DNA of 64,000 nt from Flagellimonas aequoris (GTDB lineage Bacteria; Bacteroidota; Bacteroidia; Flavobacteriales; Flavobacteriaceae). The DNA lies in assembly GCF_003584165.1 (NCBI RefSeq), contig NZ_QXFJ01000015.1:191001-255000 (forward strand). The letters are read 5' to 3'. Each line of letters starts with the position of its first letter. Position 1 is the stretch's first letter. Shown here one piece after another: positions 54,230 to 63,281 of the stretch. A program made the position numbers and the translations under genes. The notes under the pieces are model-generated. The model made no database searches. It was given only the letters and a program-made list of their open reading frames with translations, and was not told the origin of the DNA.

Positions 54230-54451
54230 TTATGGCACTGGATCGTAACCGCTACCTCCCCATGGATTACAGCTTGCTATCCGCTTGATGGACAACCAAC
54301 CCCCTTTGAACAATCCATGTTTTTTTAAGGCTTCCAATGTGTATTGAGAACAGGTAGGGGTGTAGCGACACGTTGCGGGAAACATGGGCGAAATAAGGTA
54401 TTGGTAGAATTTGACCAATAGAATAAACGGCGCTATCAAAATTTTCTTCAT
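54230..54451 (-). CDS. yidD: Membrane protein insertion efficiency factor YidD
   Basis: ATG 54451 gives a 73-aa protein. [20 protein letters not shown] is followed by the YidD core [20 protein letters not shown] and [20 protein letters not shown], with all four family cysteines. It helps YidC-dependent membrane insertion. The upstream in-frame ATG (54496) lies in the terminator of the DUF779 gene and is rejected. Confidence 0.95.
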   Translation of the reverse strand: MKKILIAPFILLVKFYQYLISPMFPATCRYTPTCSQYTLEALKKHGLFKGGWLSIKRIASCNPWGGSGYDPVP

Positions 54452-54485
54452 GAAAAACTCGGTAAGAGGATACAAGGTAAAAAAA

Positions 54486-54506
54486 AGCCCCGACAAAGTC
54501 GGGGCT
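54486..54506 (-). terminator. DUF779 operon terminator
   Basis: On the minus strand AGCCCCGAC-TTT-GTCGGGGCT is followed by eight T residues, directly after the DUF779 stop. Confidence 0.9.
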
Positions 54507-54510
54507 AAAT

Positions 54511-54891
54511 CTATGCTTCTTCGGATGCATATTCCACGGGTTCGAGATGTTCCCGCTCCTCATCCGTAAACAGTCGTGACTTGATGACAAAACGCAATCC
54601 CAAAGGAATCTCCAAACTGAAACTGGAACCTCTTCCCGTGGTGATGTCCACCGTAAGTTGGGTGTGCTTCCAATATTCGAACTGATCTTTGCTCATGTAA
54701 AAATGGCAACCGTGAATAGTTCCCAATTTCACATCTGTTTCGTTGAGCATCAATTCTCCCTTCGGAAAACACATGGGAGATGAGCCATCACAACACCCGC
54801 CACTTTGATGGAACATGAGTTCGCCATGTCTTTCCCTCAACTGGTCGATGATTTTTGTGGCCCGGTCCGTTACCAATACACGTTCTGTCAT
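54511..54891 (-). CDS. DUF779 protein, aldehyde dehydrogenase partner
   Basis: The 126-aa soluble protein has [20 protein letters not shown] and the family's Cys-rich core [15 protein letters not shown], which may bind metal. [20 protein letters not shown] and [16 protein letters not shown] follow. DUF779 genes regularly accompany NAD aldehyde dehydrogenases of the AldB/ExaC type; here it follows that gene by 10 bases. The function is unknown, possibly maturation or metal supply for the pathway. Confidence 0.88.
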   Translation of the reverse strand: MTERVLVTDRATKIIDQLRERHGELMFHQSGGCCDGSSPMCFPKGELMLNETDVKLGTIHGCHFYMSKDQFEYWKHTQLTVDITTGRGSSFSLEIPLGLRFVIKSRLFTDEEREHLEPVEYASEEA

Positions 54892-54901
54892 ATGCTTGTT
54901 T

Positions 54902-56425
54902 TTAGAAAAAGCCCAACTTGTTTTTGTCGTAGGAAATCAACATGTTCTTGGTCTGTCTGTAGTGATTGAGCATCATTTTGTGTGTTTCCCTACCAATACC
55001 TGACTTTTTGTAACCACCGAATGGTGCATGGGCAGGATAGGCGTGATAACAGTTCACCCAAACCCTACCGGCCTGTACCTGTCTTGAAATCTTATAAGCT
55101 TGGTGCATGTCGCGCGTCCAAACCCCGGCGCCAAGACCGTAAAGAGTGTCGTTGGCTATTTCCAAGGCTTCGGCTTCGTCTTTAAAGGTAGTCACACAAA
55201 CCACGGGACCAAAAATCTCTTCTTGGAACACGCGCATTTTGTTGTTTCCTTCCAGAATAGTGGGCTGAATGTAATATCCGCCTTCCAAGCCTTCGTTATA
55301 AGCTGCCTCACCTCCAGCAAGTACCTTACATCCTTCTTCTTTTCCTATTTGGATGTAGTTCAGGATTTTTTCATATTGGTCGTTGGAAGCCTGTGCTCCC
55401 ATCATGGTGTTTGGATCAAGGGGGTGGCCCAATTTTACCGCTTTGGTGCGTTCCACCACGCGCTCCATGAACTTGTCGTAAATACTTTCCTGTACCAAGA
55501 TCCTGGAAGGGCAGGTACATACTTCACCTTGGTTCAAGGCGAACATCACGGCACCTTCCAAACACTTGTCAAAAAATTCATCATCGGCATCCATCACGCT
55601 TTCAAAGAAGATGTTGGGAGATTTACCCCCCAATTCCAACGTAACAGGGATGATGTTTTTAGATGCGTACTGCATGATCAACTGTCCTGTGGTGGTTTCC
55701 CCGGTAAAAGCTATTTTGTTGATCCTTGGGCTTGAGGCCAATGGTTTCCCGGCTTCCAGACCGAAACCGTTCACTACGTTGAGTACGCCTGCAGGAAGGA
55801 TGTCCTCGATCAATTCCATCAATACCAAAATACCCACTGGGGTCTGCTCTGCGGGTTTCAAAACCACGCAGTTTCCTGCGGCCAGGGCAGGGGCAATTTT
55901 CCATGCGGCCATCAACAATGGGAAGTTCCATGGAATGATCTGACCGACTACACCAAGAGGCTCCAACACGTTCATGGAAACCGTATTGGAATCCAATTCG
56001 CTCACAGAACCTTCTTCGGCACGGATAACCCCGGCAAAATACCTAAAATGATCTATGGCCAATGGAAGGTCGGCAGCACGTGTCTCGCGGATGGGCTTGC
56101 CGTTATCCCAAGTTTCGGCCCGGGCCAAAACCTCAAGGTTTTGTTCCATACGATCGGCAATCTTGAGTAGTAGGTTACTCCTATAGGTTGCCGATGAGTT
56201 GTTCCATTGTGGCGCAGCGGCCCAAGCTGCGTCAATGGCCTTGTCGATATCTTCCGAGGTGGATCGGGCAATCTTGGTAAAGGCGTTGCCGTCTACGGGA
56301 GATATGTTATCAAAATATTCTCCTTTGGTGGGTGGGGTCCATTTCCCTCCAATGTAATTTTCATACTGGTCTTTGAACTTGGGTTTGTCCAAGACACTAC
56401 GTTCCGTGGTTTGCACATTGCTCAT
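54902..56425 (-). CDS. NAD-dependent aldehyde dehydrogenase (AldB/ExaC type)
   Basis: This 507-aa protein of the ALDH superfamily has [20 protein letters not shown], the NAD loop [15 protein letters not shown], the catalytic Glu in [11 protein letters not shown] and the catalytic Cys in [25 protein letters not shown] comes later. The GEVCTCPSR form is typical of acetaldehyde dehydrogenases acting in alcohol oxidation. It is the first gene of the operon with DUF779 and is transcribed away from an AraC gene, likely its activator. Confidence 0.92.
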   Translation of the reverse strand: MSNVQTTERSVLDKPKFKDQYENYIGGKWTPPTKGEYFDNISPVDGNAFTKIARSTSEDIDKAIDAAWAAAPQWNNSSATYRSNLLLKIADRMEQNLEVLARAETWDNGKPIRETRAADLPLAIDHFRYFAGVIRAEEGSVSELDSNTVSMNVLEPLGVVGQIIPWNFPLLMAAWKIAPALAAGNCVVLKPAEQTPVGILVLMELIEDILPAGVLNVVNGFGLEAGKPLASSPRINKIAFTGETTTGQLIMQYASKNIIPVTLELGGKSPNIFFESVMDADDEFFDKCLEGAVMFALNQGEVCTCPSRILVQESIYDKFMERVVERTKAVKLGHPLDPNTMMGAQASNDQYEKILNYIQIGKEEGCKVLAGGEAAYNEGLEGGYYIQPTILEGNNKMRVFQEEIFGPVVCVTTFKDEAEALEIANDTLYGLGAGVWTRDMHQAYKISRQVQAGRVWVNCYHAYPAHAPFGGYKKSGIGRETHKMMLNHYRQTKNMLISYDKNKLGFF

Positions 56426-56464
56426 AATACGTACTTTTAGTTGTTAACGTTAATTTTTATGTGA

Positions 56465-56481
56465 TGGACCGTGTAGGTCCA
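56465..56481. promoter_or_regulatory. Palindrome in the ALDH/AraC divergent region
   Basis: TGGACC-GTGTA-GGTCCA is a perfect 6-bp dyad, 40 bases upstream of the ALDH ATG. A second palindrome TTAACGTTAA lies at 56444-56453. Either could be an operator; the rest of the 220-bp gap is very AT-rich. Confidence 0.4.
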
Positions 56482-56645
56482 ACTGACTGATTTTAAAAGT
56501 ATTGATTTTGTGCCCCGTACATCTGACGTATTCTATTATTGATATGACCAATCCTCTTTGTTTTTATATTTTTAACAATATTCGATAAGATAATTTTTAT
56601 ATTTAATAATGATTTATATAATATATTAAGGAGTAAATATTTTGT

Positions 56646-57563
56646 ATGCAGCTTTCAGATAAGTTTTTTAAGGAACGCAAGCTTGAACATTTGGTGGAAA
56701 ACCAAACTTCATACACCTTGAACAATGCGGCCATGCACGTGTTCGAGACCCATCTTCAAGCGGAACGCGTGATGCTGCAGTTTGACCAACCCGTACTGGC
56801 TTCCATGCTCATTGGTAAAAAGGTGATGCACCTTCGGGATAAAAAAGCTTTTGATTTTTTACCGGGAGAATCCTTGATCTTGCCTTCCAATGAAGTCATG
56901 TGTATTGACTTTCCAGAAGCGAACCAAGATAATCCCACACGGTGTCTGGCCATGGCCATTTCCGATGAAAAGATCAATAAGGTCATCAATTTGATGAACG
57001 AGGAAATGCCCAAACATGATGGCTCAGAATGGACTTTGATAGATTACAATTATCATTTTACCAATGATGCCAGTATTTATGGTATCATCCAACGGTTGTT
57101 ATATCTCTTCACGGAAAACCATCCTTCCAAGGACTTTTTTGTGGACAATATGCTTCAGGAACTCATCATTCGTATCCTGCAAGGAAATGCAAGGGAGACC
57201 TATATGGAACATGCCTCCAAGTTGGGGTCCCATAATAGGTTGGCCTATGTAATCGAATACATAGGAGCGCATTTAGATGAACCCATTTCGGTAAGTGACC
57301 TGAGCAAAAAGGCCTGCATGAGCGAGTCCCACTTTCATAAGACCTTTAAGGAAGAGTTGGGTATTACTCCAATAGACTATATCAACAGCGAACGTATCAA
57401 ATTGGCCATTAAATTGTTGAAAGACCCTACTCGAAAAATCAAGGAAATTTACTTGGAATGCGGTTTTGAAAACCGTTCGTACTTCAACCGATTGTTCAAA
57501 AGGAAAATAAATGTATCACCAGGGGAATACCAATCCAAATTCATGGACGATACCCTTCATTGA
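56646..57563 (+). CDS. AraC-family transcriptional activator
   Basis: The 305-aa protein has an N-terminal AraC_N-type part (about 20-170, FDFLPGESLILPSNEVMCID). A C-terminal pair of helix-turn-helices follows (ISVSDLSKKACMSESHFHKT and IKEIYLECGFENRSYFNRLF). It ends with the typical VSPGEYQSKF. It is transcribed divergently from the ALDH-DUF779 operon and probably activates it in response to an aldehyde or alcohol. Its stop is 2 bases from the convergent cysS stop. Confidence 0.9.
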   Translation: MQLSDKFFKERKLEHLVENQTSYTLNNAAMHVFETHLQAERVMLQFDQPVLASMLIGKKVMHLRDKKAFDFLPGESLILPSNEVMCIDFPEANQDNPTRCLAMAISDEKINKVINLMNEEMPKHDGSEWTLIDYNYHFTNDASIYGIIQRLLYLFTENHPSKDFFVDNMLQELIIRILQGNARETYMEHASKLGSHNRLAYVIEYIGAHLDEPISVSDLSKKACMSESHFHKTFKEELGITPIDYINSERIKLAIKLLKDPTRKIKEIYLECGFENRSYFNRLFKRKINVSPGEYQSKFMDDTLH

Positions 57564-57565
57564 CA

Positions 57566-59047
57566 TCAATTGAGGGTGAACGTTGTGCCGTCCTTGCCAT
57601 CCTTTAATTGAATACCCAAAGCCCCTAACTCATCACGAATCTTATCCGAAGTAGCAAAATCTTTATTGGCACGAGCCTGATTCCTAATTTGGATCAAAAG
57701 GTCCATAACCCCATTGAGGGCATTGGAATCATCCTGGGCCAAAGCTTGGTTTTCCACACCTAGTACATCATACACAAAGGCCTTCAAAGTAGTTTCCAAA
57801 AGCACTTTATCACCTTCGGTGATGGTTTCCTGGTCTTCCTTGATCAGGTTGATGTGTTTCACGGCATCGAACAGGTGAGCAATGAGGATCGGCGTGTTGA
57901 AATCGTCGTTCATGGCATCGTAGCACTTCTGTTTCCAAGCCTCCACATCAAAATCCGATGTAGCTCCCGTTTTCAAGTTTTCTAGATTACCAATAGCTTC
58001 CATCAAACGATTGTACCCTTTCTCCGAAGCTTGTAATGCCTCGTCACTCAAATCCAATATGCTGGTATAATGGGCCTGCATCATGAAAAAGCGGACCACT
58101 GCGGGGGAATAAATCTTGCTCAAGATGGTATTTTCACCACTAAAGATCTCTGATGGATAAATGTTGTTGCCTGTAGATTTGGACATTTTCTTCCCGTTGA
58201 GAGTCAGCATGTTGGCATGCATCCAATATTTTACTGGTGATTTACCCGTGCTGGCTTCTGCTTGGGCAATCTCGCATTCGTGGTGCGGGAATTTCAAATC
58301 CATTCCGCCACCATGAATATCAAAAGTCTCTCCTAAGTATTTGGTGCTCATGGCCGTGCACTCCAAATGCCAGCCTGGGAAACCATCACCCCAAGGGGAA
58401 GGCCACCTCATGATATGTTGCGGCTCGGCTTTTTTCCAAAGGGCGAAATCCTGTGGGTTTCGTTTTTCGTCCTGGGCGGTAAGTTCACGGGTGTTGGCGA
58501 TCATATCCTCCAACTTTCTACCGCTCAATTTGCCGTATTCATGGTCTTTGTTGAATTTGACCACATCAAAATAAACAGAACCATTTGCCTCATAGGCATA
58601 TCCTTTTTCAAGGATTTCCTTGATGATTTCGATTTGCTCGATGATGTGTCCCGTCGCCGTGGGCTCTATACTTGGGGGCAACAGGTTAAATTTTTGGAGC
58701 GTATTGTGAAAATCCACGGTATAGCGTTGCACCACTTCCATGGGTTCAATCTGCTCCAATTTTGCCTTTTTTGCAATCTTGTCTTCCCCTTCGTCGGCAT
58801 CGTTCTCCAAGTGTCCGGCATCGGTAATGTTGCGCACATAGCGGACCTTGTATCCCAAATGCCTGAAATACCTAAAGATCATATCAAAGGACATGAACGT
58901 GCGGCAATTGCCCAAATGCACGTTGCTGTACACCGTGGGGCCACAAACATACATGCCAATGTAGCCTTCGTTTATGGGTTCGAACGGTTCTTTTTTTCCG
59001 GTAAGTGAATTATGGATGCGTAATGGTTGGTGTTTGTAAGGTTGCAT
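57566..59047 (-). CDS. cysS: Cysteinyl-tRNA synthetase
   Basis: This 493-aa class I synthetase has the zinc Cys in [11 protein letters not shown] and the HIGH-type motif HLGN. It also has [14 protein letters not shown] with the second zinc Cys, HHECEIAQ and the KMSKS loop [10 protein letters not shown]. The C-terminal helical anticodon domain ends [13 protein letters not shown]. It charges tRNA-Cys. It is co-transcribed after folE with a 14-base gap. Confidence 0.96.
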   Translation of the reverse strand: MQPYKHQPLRIHNSLTGKKEPFEPINEGYIGMYVCGPTVYSNVHLGNCRTFMSFDMIFRYFRHLGYKVRYVRNITDAGHLENDADEGEDKIAKKAKLEQIEPMEVVQRYTVDFHNTLQKFNLLPPSIEPTATGHIIEQIEIIKEILEKGYAYEANGSVYFDVVKFNKDHEYGKLSGRKLEDMIANTRELTAQDEKRNPQDFALWKKAEPQHIMRWPSPWGDGFPGWHLECTAMSTKYLGETFDIHGGGMDLKFPHHECEIAQAEASTGKSPVKYWMHANMLTLNGKKMSKSTGNNIYPSEIFSGENTILSKIYSPAVVRFFMMQAHYTSILDLSDEALQASEKGYNRLMEAIGNLENLKTGATSDFDVEAWKQKCYDAMNDDFNTPILIAHLFDAVKHINLIKEDQETITEGDKVLLETTLKAFVYDVLGVENQALAQDDSNALNGVMDLLIQIRNQARANKDFATSDKIRDELGALGIQLKDGKDGTTFTLN

Positions 59048-59061
59048 TTAAACGTTTCGGT

Positions 59062-59742
59062 TTAAAATTCGGTTTCTAGGTTGATGTAATCCAAAAATTC
59101 CCTGCGTACAGCCTCATCCTTAAACTTGCCGCCGTATTCAGCGGTAACCGTGCTACTGTCTATATCGCGGATTCCCCTGGAATTTACACAAAGGTGTTTG
59201 GCATCAATGACACAAGCCACATCCTCTGTTCCCAAAACCTTCTGCATTTCCTTTACGATTTGGATGTTCAAACGTTCCTGAACTTGTGGGCGTTTGGCAT
59301 AATAATCCACTATACGGTTCATTTTGGAAAGTCCGACCACGGTACCGTTGGAGATATAGGCAATGTGTGCGCGGCCTACGATGGGCAGTAGGTGGTGTTC
59401 GCAAGTAGAGTAAAGTACAATGTTCTTTTCCACCAACATTTCGCCATACTTGTACTTGTTCTCAAAGGTGGATGATGTAGGTCTGCGGTCTGGATGCAGT
59501 CCACCGAAAATTTCCTTCACATACATCTTGGCGACCCTTTTTGGGGTGCCCTTGAGGCTATCATCATCAAGGTCCAGACCCAGGGTCAGCATAATTTCCC
59601 GGACACTTTTTTGAATGCGTTCGATTTTTTCCTCATCGCTTAACACAAAAGCATCTTCCCTCATCGGTGTTTCCGTTGAAGAGCCAACATGGTCGTTGCC
59701 TCTTTCCTCATATTGTTCTTCCAAAGCCCGCTCTAGTTTCAT
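59062..59742 (-). CDS. folE: GTP cyclohydrolase I
   Basis: The 226-aa enzyme makes dihydroneopterin triphosphate for folate or pterin synthesis. The zinc ligands are in YSTCEHHLLP and HLCVNSRG. Further family motifs are VGLSKMNRIVDYYAKRPQVQ, the EDVACVIDAKH strand and SSTVTAEYGGKF. The N-terminal extension (about 40 residues, acidic) is normal in Bacteroidota. It heads the folE-cysS transcript. Confidence 0.96.
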   Translation of the reverse strand: MKLERALEEQYEERGNDHVGSSTETPMREDAFVLSDEEKIERIQKSVREIMLTLGLDLDDDSLKGTPKRVAKMYVKEIFGGLHPDRRPTSSTFENKYKYGEMLVEKNIVLYSTCEHHLLPIVGRAHIAYISNGTVVGLSKMNRIVDYYAKRPQVQERLNIQIVKEMQKVLGTEDVACVIDAKHLCVNSRGIRDIDSSTVTAEYGGKFKDEAVRREFLDYINLETEF

Positions 59743-59874
59743 AGCTGTTTCTTCAAGACAGCAAAGATAACACTAATGAATGATTTAACATCTGCTATCG
59801 GTTGTTTGACAACATAAATTATTGTTAACCTACATGCTGCAATACTTTTATAATGCCCAAACCTGTAGTCTTTT

Positions 59875-61677
59875 ATGGTAAAGTCAGTCGTAAAGACCTT
59901 ATTCTTCTTACTCATTTGTCAATTTGTGCAGTCCCAGGTTGCGCAGGATTGTACGGATGCCGTTCCCATTTGCAACAATACGCCCATCAATGGGGGTACC
60001 AATGGTTATGGTAACGATGATTTTTATGGTGAAGCTACCACAGGTTGTTTGGAACAAACCGTTTCTGGTTCTATTGAGTCCAATTCGGCCTGGTACCGAT
60101 TCAGGACTGCTGCTGCTGGACAGTTGGGATTCAATATTGGACATAACAATAATGAGGATTGGGATTTTGCCCTGTATAAGGCTTCCGATTGCAATACTCT
60201 GGGAGATCCCATTCGTTGCAATTTCTTCGATAACAGCGAGGGAGTCAGTTTTATTGGGGTAGGGGAAGATCCAACGGGTAATGCGGATTCCGTGCATTAT
60301 GAAGACTGGCTACAAGTGCAGGCGGGTGAGGACTATTACCTGTTCATCAATAATTTTAGTAATGTAAACTCTGGTTTTTCCATACAGTTTACTGGCGATA
60401 TTTGGGCAAGCCACCCTTATGATGCCTTGGATTGCTCTATTGTGAGCAATCTTTTGGGCCCTCCAGTGGCGGCCTGCGAAAATGAAACCGTTATCTTGGA
60501 TGCCACCACTTCAGGGGCCACTTCCTATGCTTGGTATGTAGATCATGGAAATGGCTACCAACAGATTTCAGGGGCCTCCGCCGCCAATTATCAAGTATTG
60601 GATTCAGGACAATATAGGGTTGTAGTGGTAACCGGTAGTGGTAATATCATCAGTGATGTCCAGGTTGGCTTTAATGCCGTTCCCACTACAGGAACCCTAG
60701 CGGATGAATCCTTTTGCCAAACTTCGGGCATCGTCTTTGATTTGGAAACAAAGAACTCGGAGGCACTTGGCGGACAAGATCCTTCTGAATTTATGGTAAG
60801 CTACCACCATACACAAACCGATGCCATATCCGGCATCAATCCGCTGGAAAGGTCATATATGATAAATCCAGGGCAGGAAACCATTTATGTCAGGACCACC
60901 TCATTGGCCAATCCCAAATGTTTTGATGCTTCTGAAAGTTTTGTGTTGAATGCCGTGGAAACCCCAGAGTTGACCTTTGACGATCAAGCTGTTATCTGCG
61001 AGGCGGTCGGGAGTGTTACGATTGGGGAAATGTACCCGGATTCCAATTATACCTATTCCTGGAGCACAGGAGAACAAACCCCAAATATTGTGGTGTCCCA
61101 AGAAGGGGAATATACCTTGACCGTGACCAATACATCCAATGGAACCGTTTGTGAATCCAGTAAAACAATAACGGTCTCTATTTCTACAATGCCAGTTATC
61201 TCCGGTATCGATATTGAAGATATGAGCGCCAACAATACGGTCACGATCAATACGGATGCCCTTGGTGAATATGAATTTCGCTTGGGTGATGGGGATTATC
61301 AGACCAGTAATGTGTTCGAAGGGGTTGCCCCGGGCATCCACAAAGTCTATATGCGAGATTTGTACGGTTGTGGCGAAGTGGAGGATGAGATTGTCGTTGT
61401 AGGTTTCCTTTCCATTTTTTCACCCAATGGCGATGTACTTAATGAAACCTGGCAGATTGAGGGCCTTTCCACCTTGAATTCGCCCATTGTCACCATTTAC
61501 GACCGTTACGGAAAGCTCATCAAACAGATGAACGAGTTTGATCCCGGGTGGGACGGCAGTTTCAATGGAAAGCCATTACCCTCCACGGATTATTGGTTCA
61601 AATTGTCCTATATCGGCGAGGATGGAAACCGTACCTATGCCAAGTATCTCCAAAGTCATTTTTCCTTGAGAAGGTAG
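59875..61677 (+). CDS. Secreted protein with type B T9SS sorting domain, paralogue A
   Basis: The 600-aa protein has a signal peptide (VKTLFFLLICQFVQSQ). An N-terminal domain of about 170 residues starts QDCTDAVPICNN and contains EDWDFALYKASDCN and DPIRCNFFDN. Ig-like repeats follow (ATSYAWYVDHGNGYQQISGA; YTYSWSTGEQTPNIVVSQEG). A C-terminal gliding-motility-type domain ends it (FSPNGDVLNETWQIEGL, IVTIYDRYGKLIKQM, GWDGSFNGKPLPSTDYWFKL). The end marks export by the type IX system (type B signal). It is probably surface-bound or secreted; ligand unknown. Paralogue B lies 113 bases downstream. Confidence 0.92.
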   Translation: MVKSVVKTLFFLLICQFVQSQVAQDCTDAVPICNNTPINGGTNGYGNDDFYGEATTGCLEQTVSGSIESNSAWYRFRTAAAGQLGFNIGHNNNEDWDFALYKASDCNTLGDPIRCNFFDNSEGVSFIGVGEDPTGNADSVHYEDWLQVQAGEDYYLFINNFSNVNSGFSIQFTGDIWASHPYDALDCSIVSNLLGPPVAACENETVILDATTSGATSYAWYVDHGNGYQQISGASAANYQVLDSGQYRVVVVTGSGNIISDVQVGFNAVPTTGTLADESFCQTSGIVFDLETKNSEALGGQDPSEFMVSYHHTQTDAISGINPLERSYMINPGQETIYVRTTSLANPKCFDASESFVLNAVETPELTFDDQAVICEAVGSVTIGEMYPDSNYTYSWSTGEQTPNIVVSQEGEYTLTVTNTSNGTVCESSKTITVSISTMPVISGIDIEDMSANNTVTINTDALGEYEFRLGDGDYQTSNVFEGVAPGIHKVYMRDLYGCGEVEDEIVVVGFLSIFSPNGDVLNETWQIEGLSTLNSPIVTIYDRYGKLIKQMNEFDPGWDGSFNGKPLPSTDYWFKLSYIGEDGNRTYAKYLQSHFSLRR

Positions 61678-61753
61678 GTTTGGTGCATTTCATCGATTAA
61701 CCGCATATTTTTTCGATGAAGGTATACTAAACGCATCATTTGTAGAGTTATAG

Positions 61754-61776
61754 AGGTTATGTAGGATAACCTTTTT
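61754..61776 (+). terminator. Hairpin after paralogue A
   Basis: AGGTTAT-GTAGG-ATAACCT followed by four T residues. It stands only 15 bases before the paralogue B start, so the second gene may be separately or partly expressed. Confidence 0.6.
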
Positions 61777-61790
61777 AGCCCCAAAATTCT

Positions 61791-63233
61791 ATGAGAGCCC
61801 TATTTAGCGCTATCTGTATTTTCTTTTTGACCTTCATTACAGCGAGCGCGCAGAACTCCCCGGATTGTAGAACGGCCATTCCTGTTTGTGCGGATGCTCC
61901 CATTATGGGTGTGACCGATGGTAGTGGTGATATCGATGATTTTGATCCCGAAGTAATTACCCAGACCGGATGTTTGGAGAAAGGTAGTGTGAGTTCGGCC
62001 AATATCGAGAACAATACAGGTTGGTTTGTGTTCAGGGCCGGAACCGATGGCCAGATTGGTTTTGATATCGAGGCGCTTCCCGCCACTCCTGGGGGGACCA
62101 TTACTGCCGAGTGGGATTTTGCCCTTTACGGTCCCTACGATGAAACCACAGGACAGAATTATTGTACCATTATTGGGGATGGAACTTCCCAACCCATACG
62201 ATGCAACTATGAATACAATGATACAGGCTTCACCGGGATTGGCGTAAACCCTGTTGATGGTAGGGAAGGGGCCCCTTTTGTAAAAAGCAGCCAGAACACC
62301 TATGATGAATGGTTGGATGTGACCGCTGGGGAAATCTACTACCTCTACATCAACAATTACAACACCAATTTTGATGAGGACCCTGAGTCTTTCATCTTGA
62401 CCTTTACCGGTAGTTCTGTGGATGATGACCAGAACACGGCCTTGGATTGTACCCTTCGTGATGAATTTTTGGGATTGGATATTGTGGCCTGTGAAGGCGA
62501 CCCGGATATTACCTTGTCCGCGTTGAACTCTCCTGTGGGACCCAATATTTCTAACATTACTTGGGAATATGACGCGGATGATGATGGAACCTATGAAACA
62601 GTTTTGGCAACGGGTGCCGGTCAAACCGAGTTGACGGTTTCAAGCCCTAATTCAGGTCGATATCGCGTAACCATAGAATCCACTTTTGGGAATACGATAA
62701 CGGATGATATATTGATTACGTTCTATGGCATTCCCAACCTAACGGTCAATGTGCTCGATGATTTTGTGAACAGCAATCAGACCGATCCGTATAACGTAGA
62801 GTTTATTCCGGATGGAGACGGGGATTATGAATATGCCATTAACGGTGGTGAATTTCAGGACGACCCTATATTCTATGATGTGCCCCCAGGTTTGAATACG
62901 GTGATCATCAACGATAAAAATGGCTGTGGAACCTCAGAACCGATAGAGTTTTTAATAGTGGGCTATCCTAAATTCTTTACGCCTAACGGTGACGGTGTCC
63001 ACGATAATTGGAATGTGTATGGAGTGGAACAACTCAGCAATCCCGTGGTCTTTATTTTTGATCGTTATGGAAAGCTGTTGAAGCAAATGGACCTCAATTT
63101 TGGATGGGATGGTACTTTCAATGGGAGGGAAATGCCTTCTTCCGATTATTGGTTCCGTTTGGATTACGACCGTGATGATGAAGGGGTGCTCGTGGCCACG
63201 CAGGTGCGCAGACACTTCTCCCTGGTGCGATAA
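61791..63233 (+). CDS. Secreted protein with type B T9SS sorting domain, paralogue B
   Basis: The 480-aa paralogue has a signal peptide (FSAICIFFLTFITASAQ). Its N-terminal domain is the same as in paralogue A (SPDCRTAIPVCADAPIMGVT, AEWDFALYGPYDE, QPIRCNYEYND). It has one Ig-like repeat (ISNITWEYDADDDGTYETVL) against two in A, and the same C-terminal type B domain (FTPNGDGVHDNWNVYGVEQL, VFIFDRYGKLLKQM, GWDGTFNGREMPSSDYWFRL). The difference in Ig repeats suggests domain loss after tandem duplication. Confidence 0.92.
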   Translation: MRALFSAICIFFLTFITASAQNSPDCRTAIPVCADAPIMGVTDGSGDIDDFDPEVITQTGCLEKGSVSSANIENNTGWFVFRAGTDGQIGFDIEALPATPGGTITAEWDFALYGPYDETTGQNYCTIIGDGTSQPIRCNYEYNDTGFTGIGVNPVDGREGAPFVKSSQNTYDEWLDVTAGEIYYLYINNYNTNFDEDPESFILTFTGSSVDDDQNTALDCTLRDEFLGLDIVACEGDPDITLSALNSPVGPNISNITWEYDADDDGTYETVLATGAGQTELTVSSPNSGRYRVTIESTFGNTITDDILITFYGIPNLTVNVLDDFVNSNQTDPYNVEFIPDGDGDYEYAINGGEFQDDPIFYDVPPGLNTVIINDKNGCGTSEPIEFLIVGYPKFFTPNGDGVHDNWNVYGVEQLSNPVVFIFDRYGKLLKQMDLNFGWDGTFNGREMPSSDYWFRLDYDRDDEGVLVATQVRRHFSLVR

Positions 63234-63236
63234 AAA

Positions 63237-63260
63237 AAGGCCGGAATTTCTTCCAGCCTT
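63237..63260. terminator. Convergent terminator
   Basis: AAGGCCGGAA-TTTC-TTCCAGCCTT (one mismatched pair) with A/T tails on both sides, between paralogue B and the convergent porin gene. Confidence 0.7.
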
Positions 63261-63281
63261 CAATTTTTCAATCTTTTTATT

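Noticed and set aside
61800..62624. 274-aa minus-strand frame inside T9SS paralogue B
   Set aside because: Antisense shadow of a clearly coding gene with signal peptide and sorting domain.
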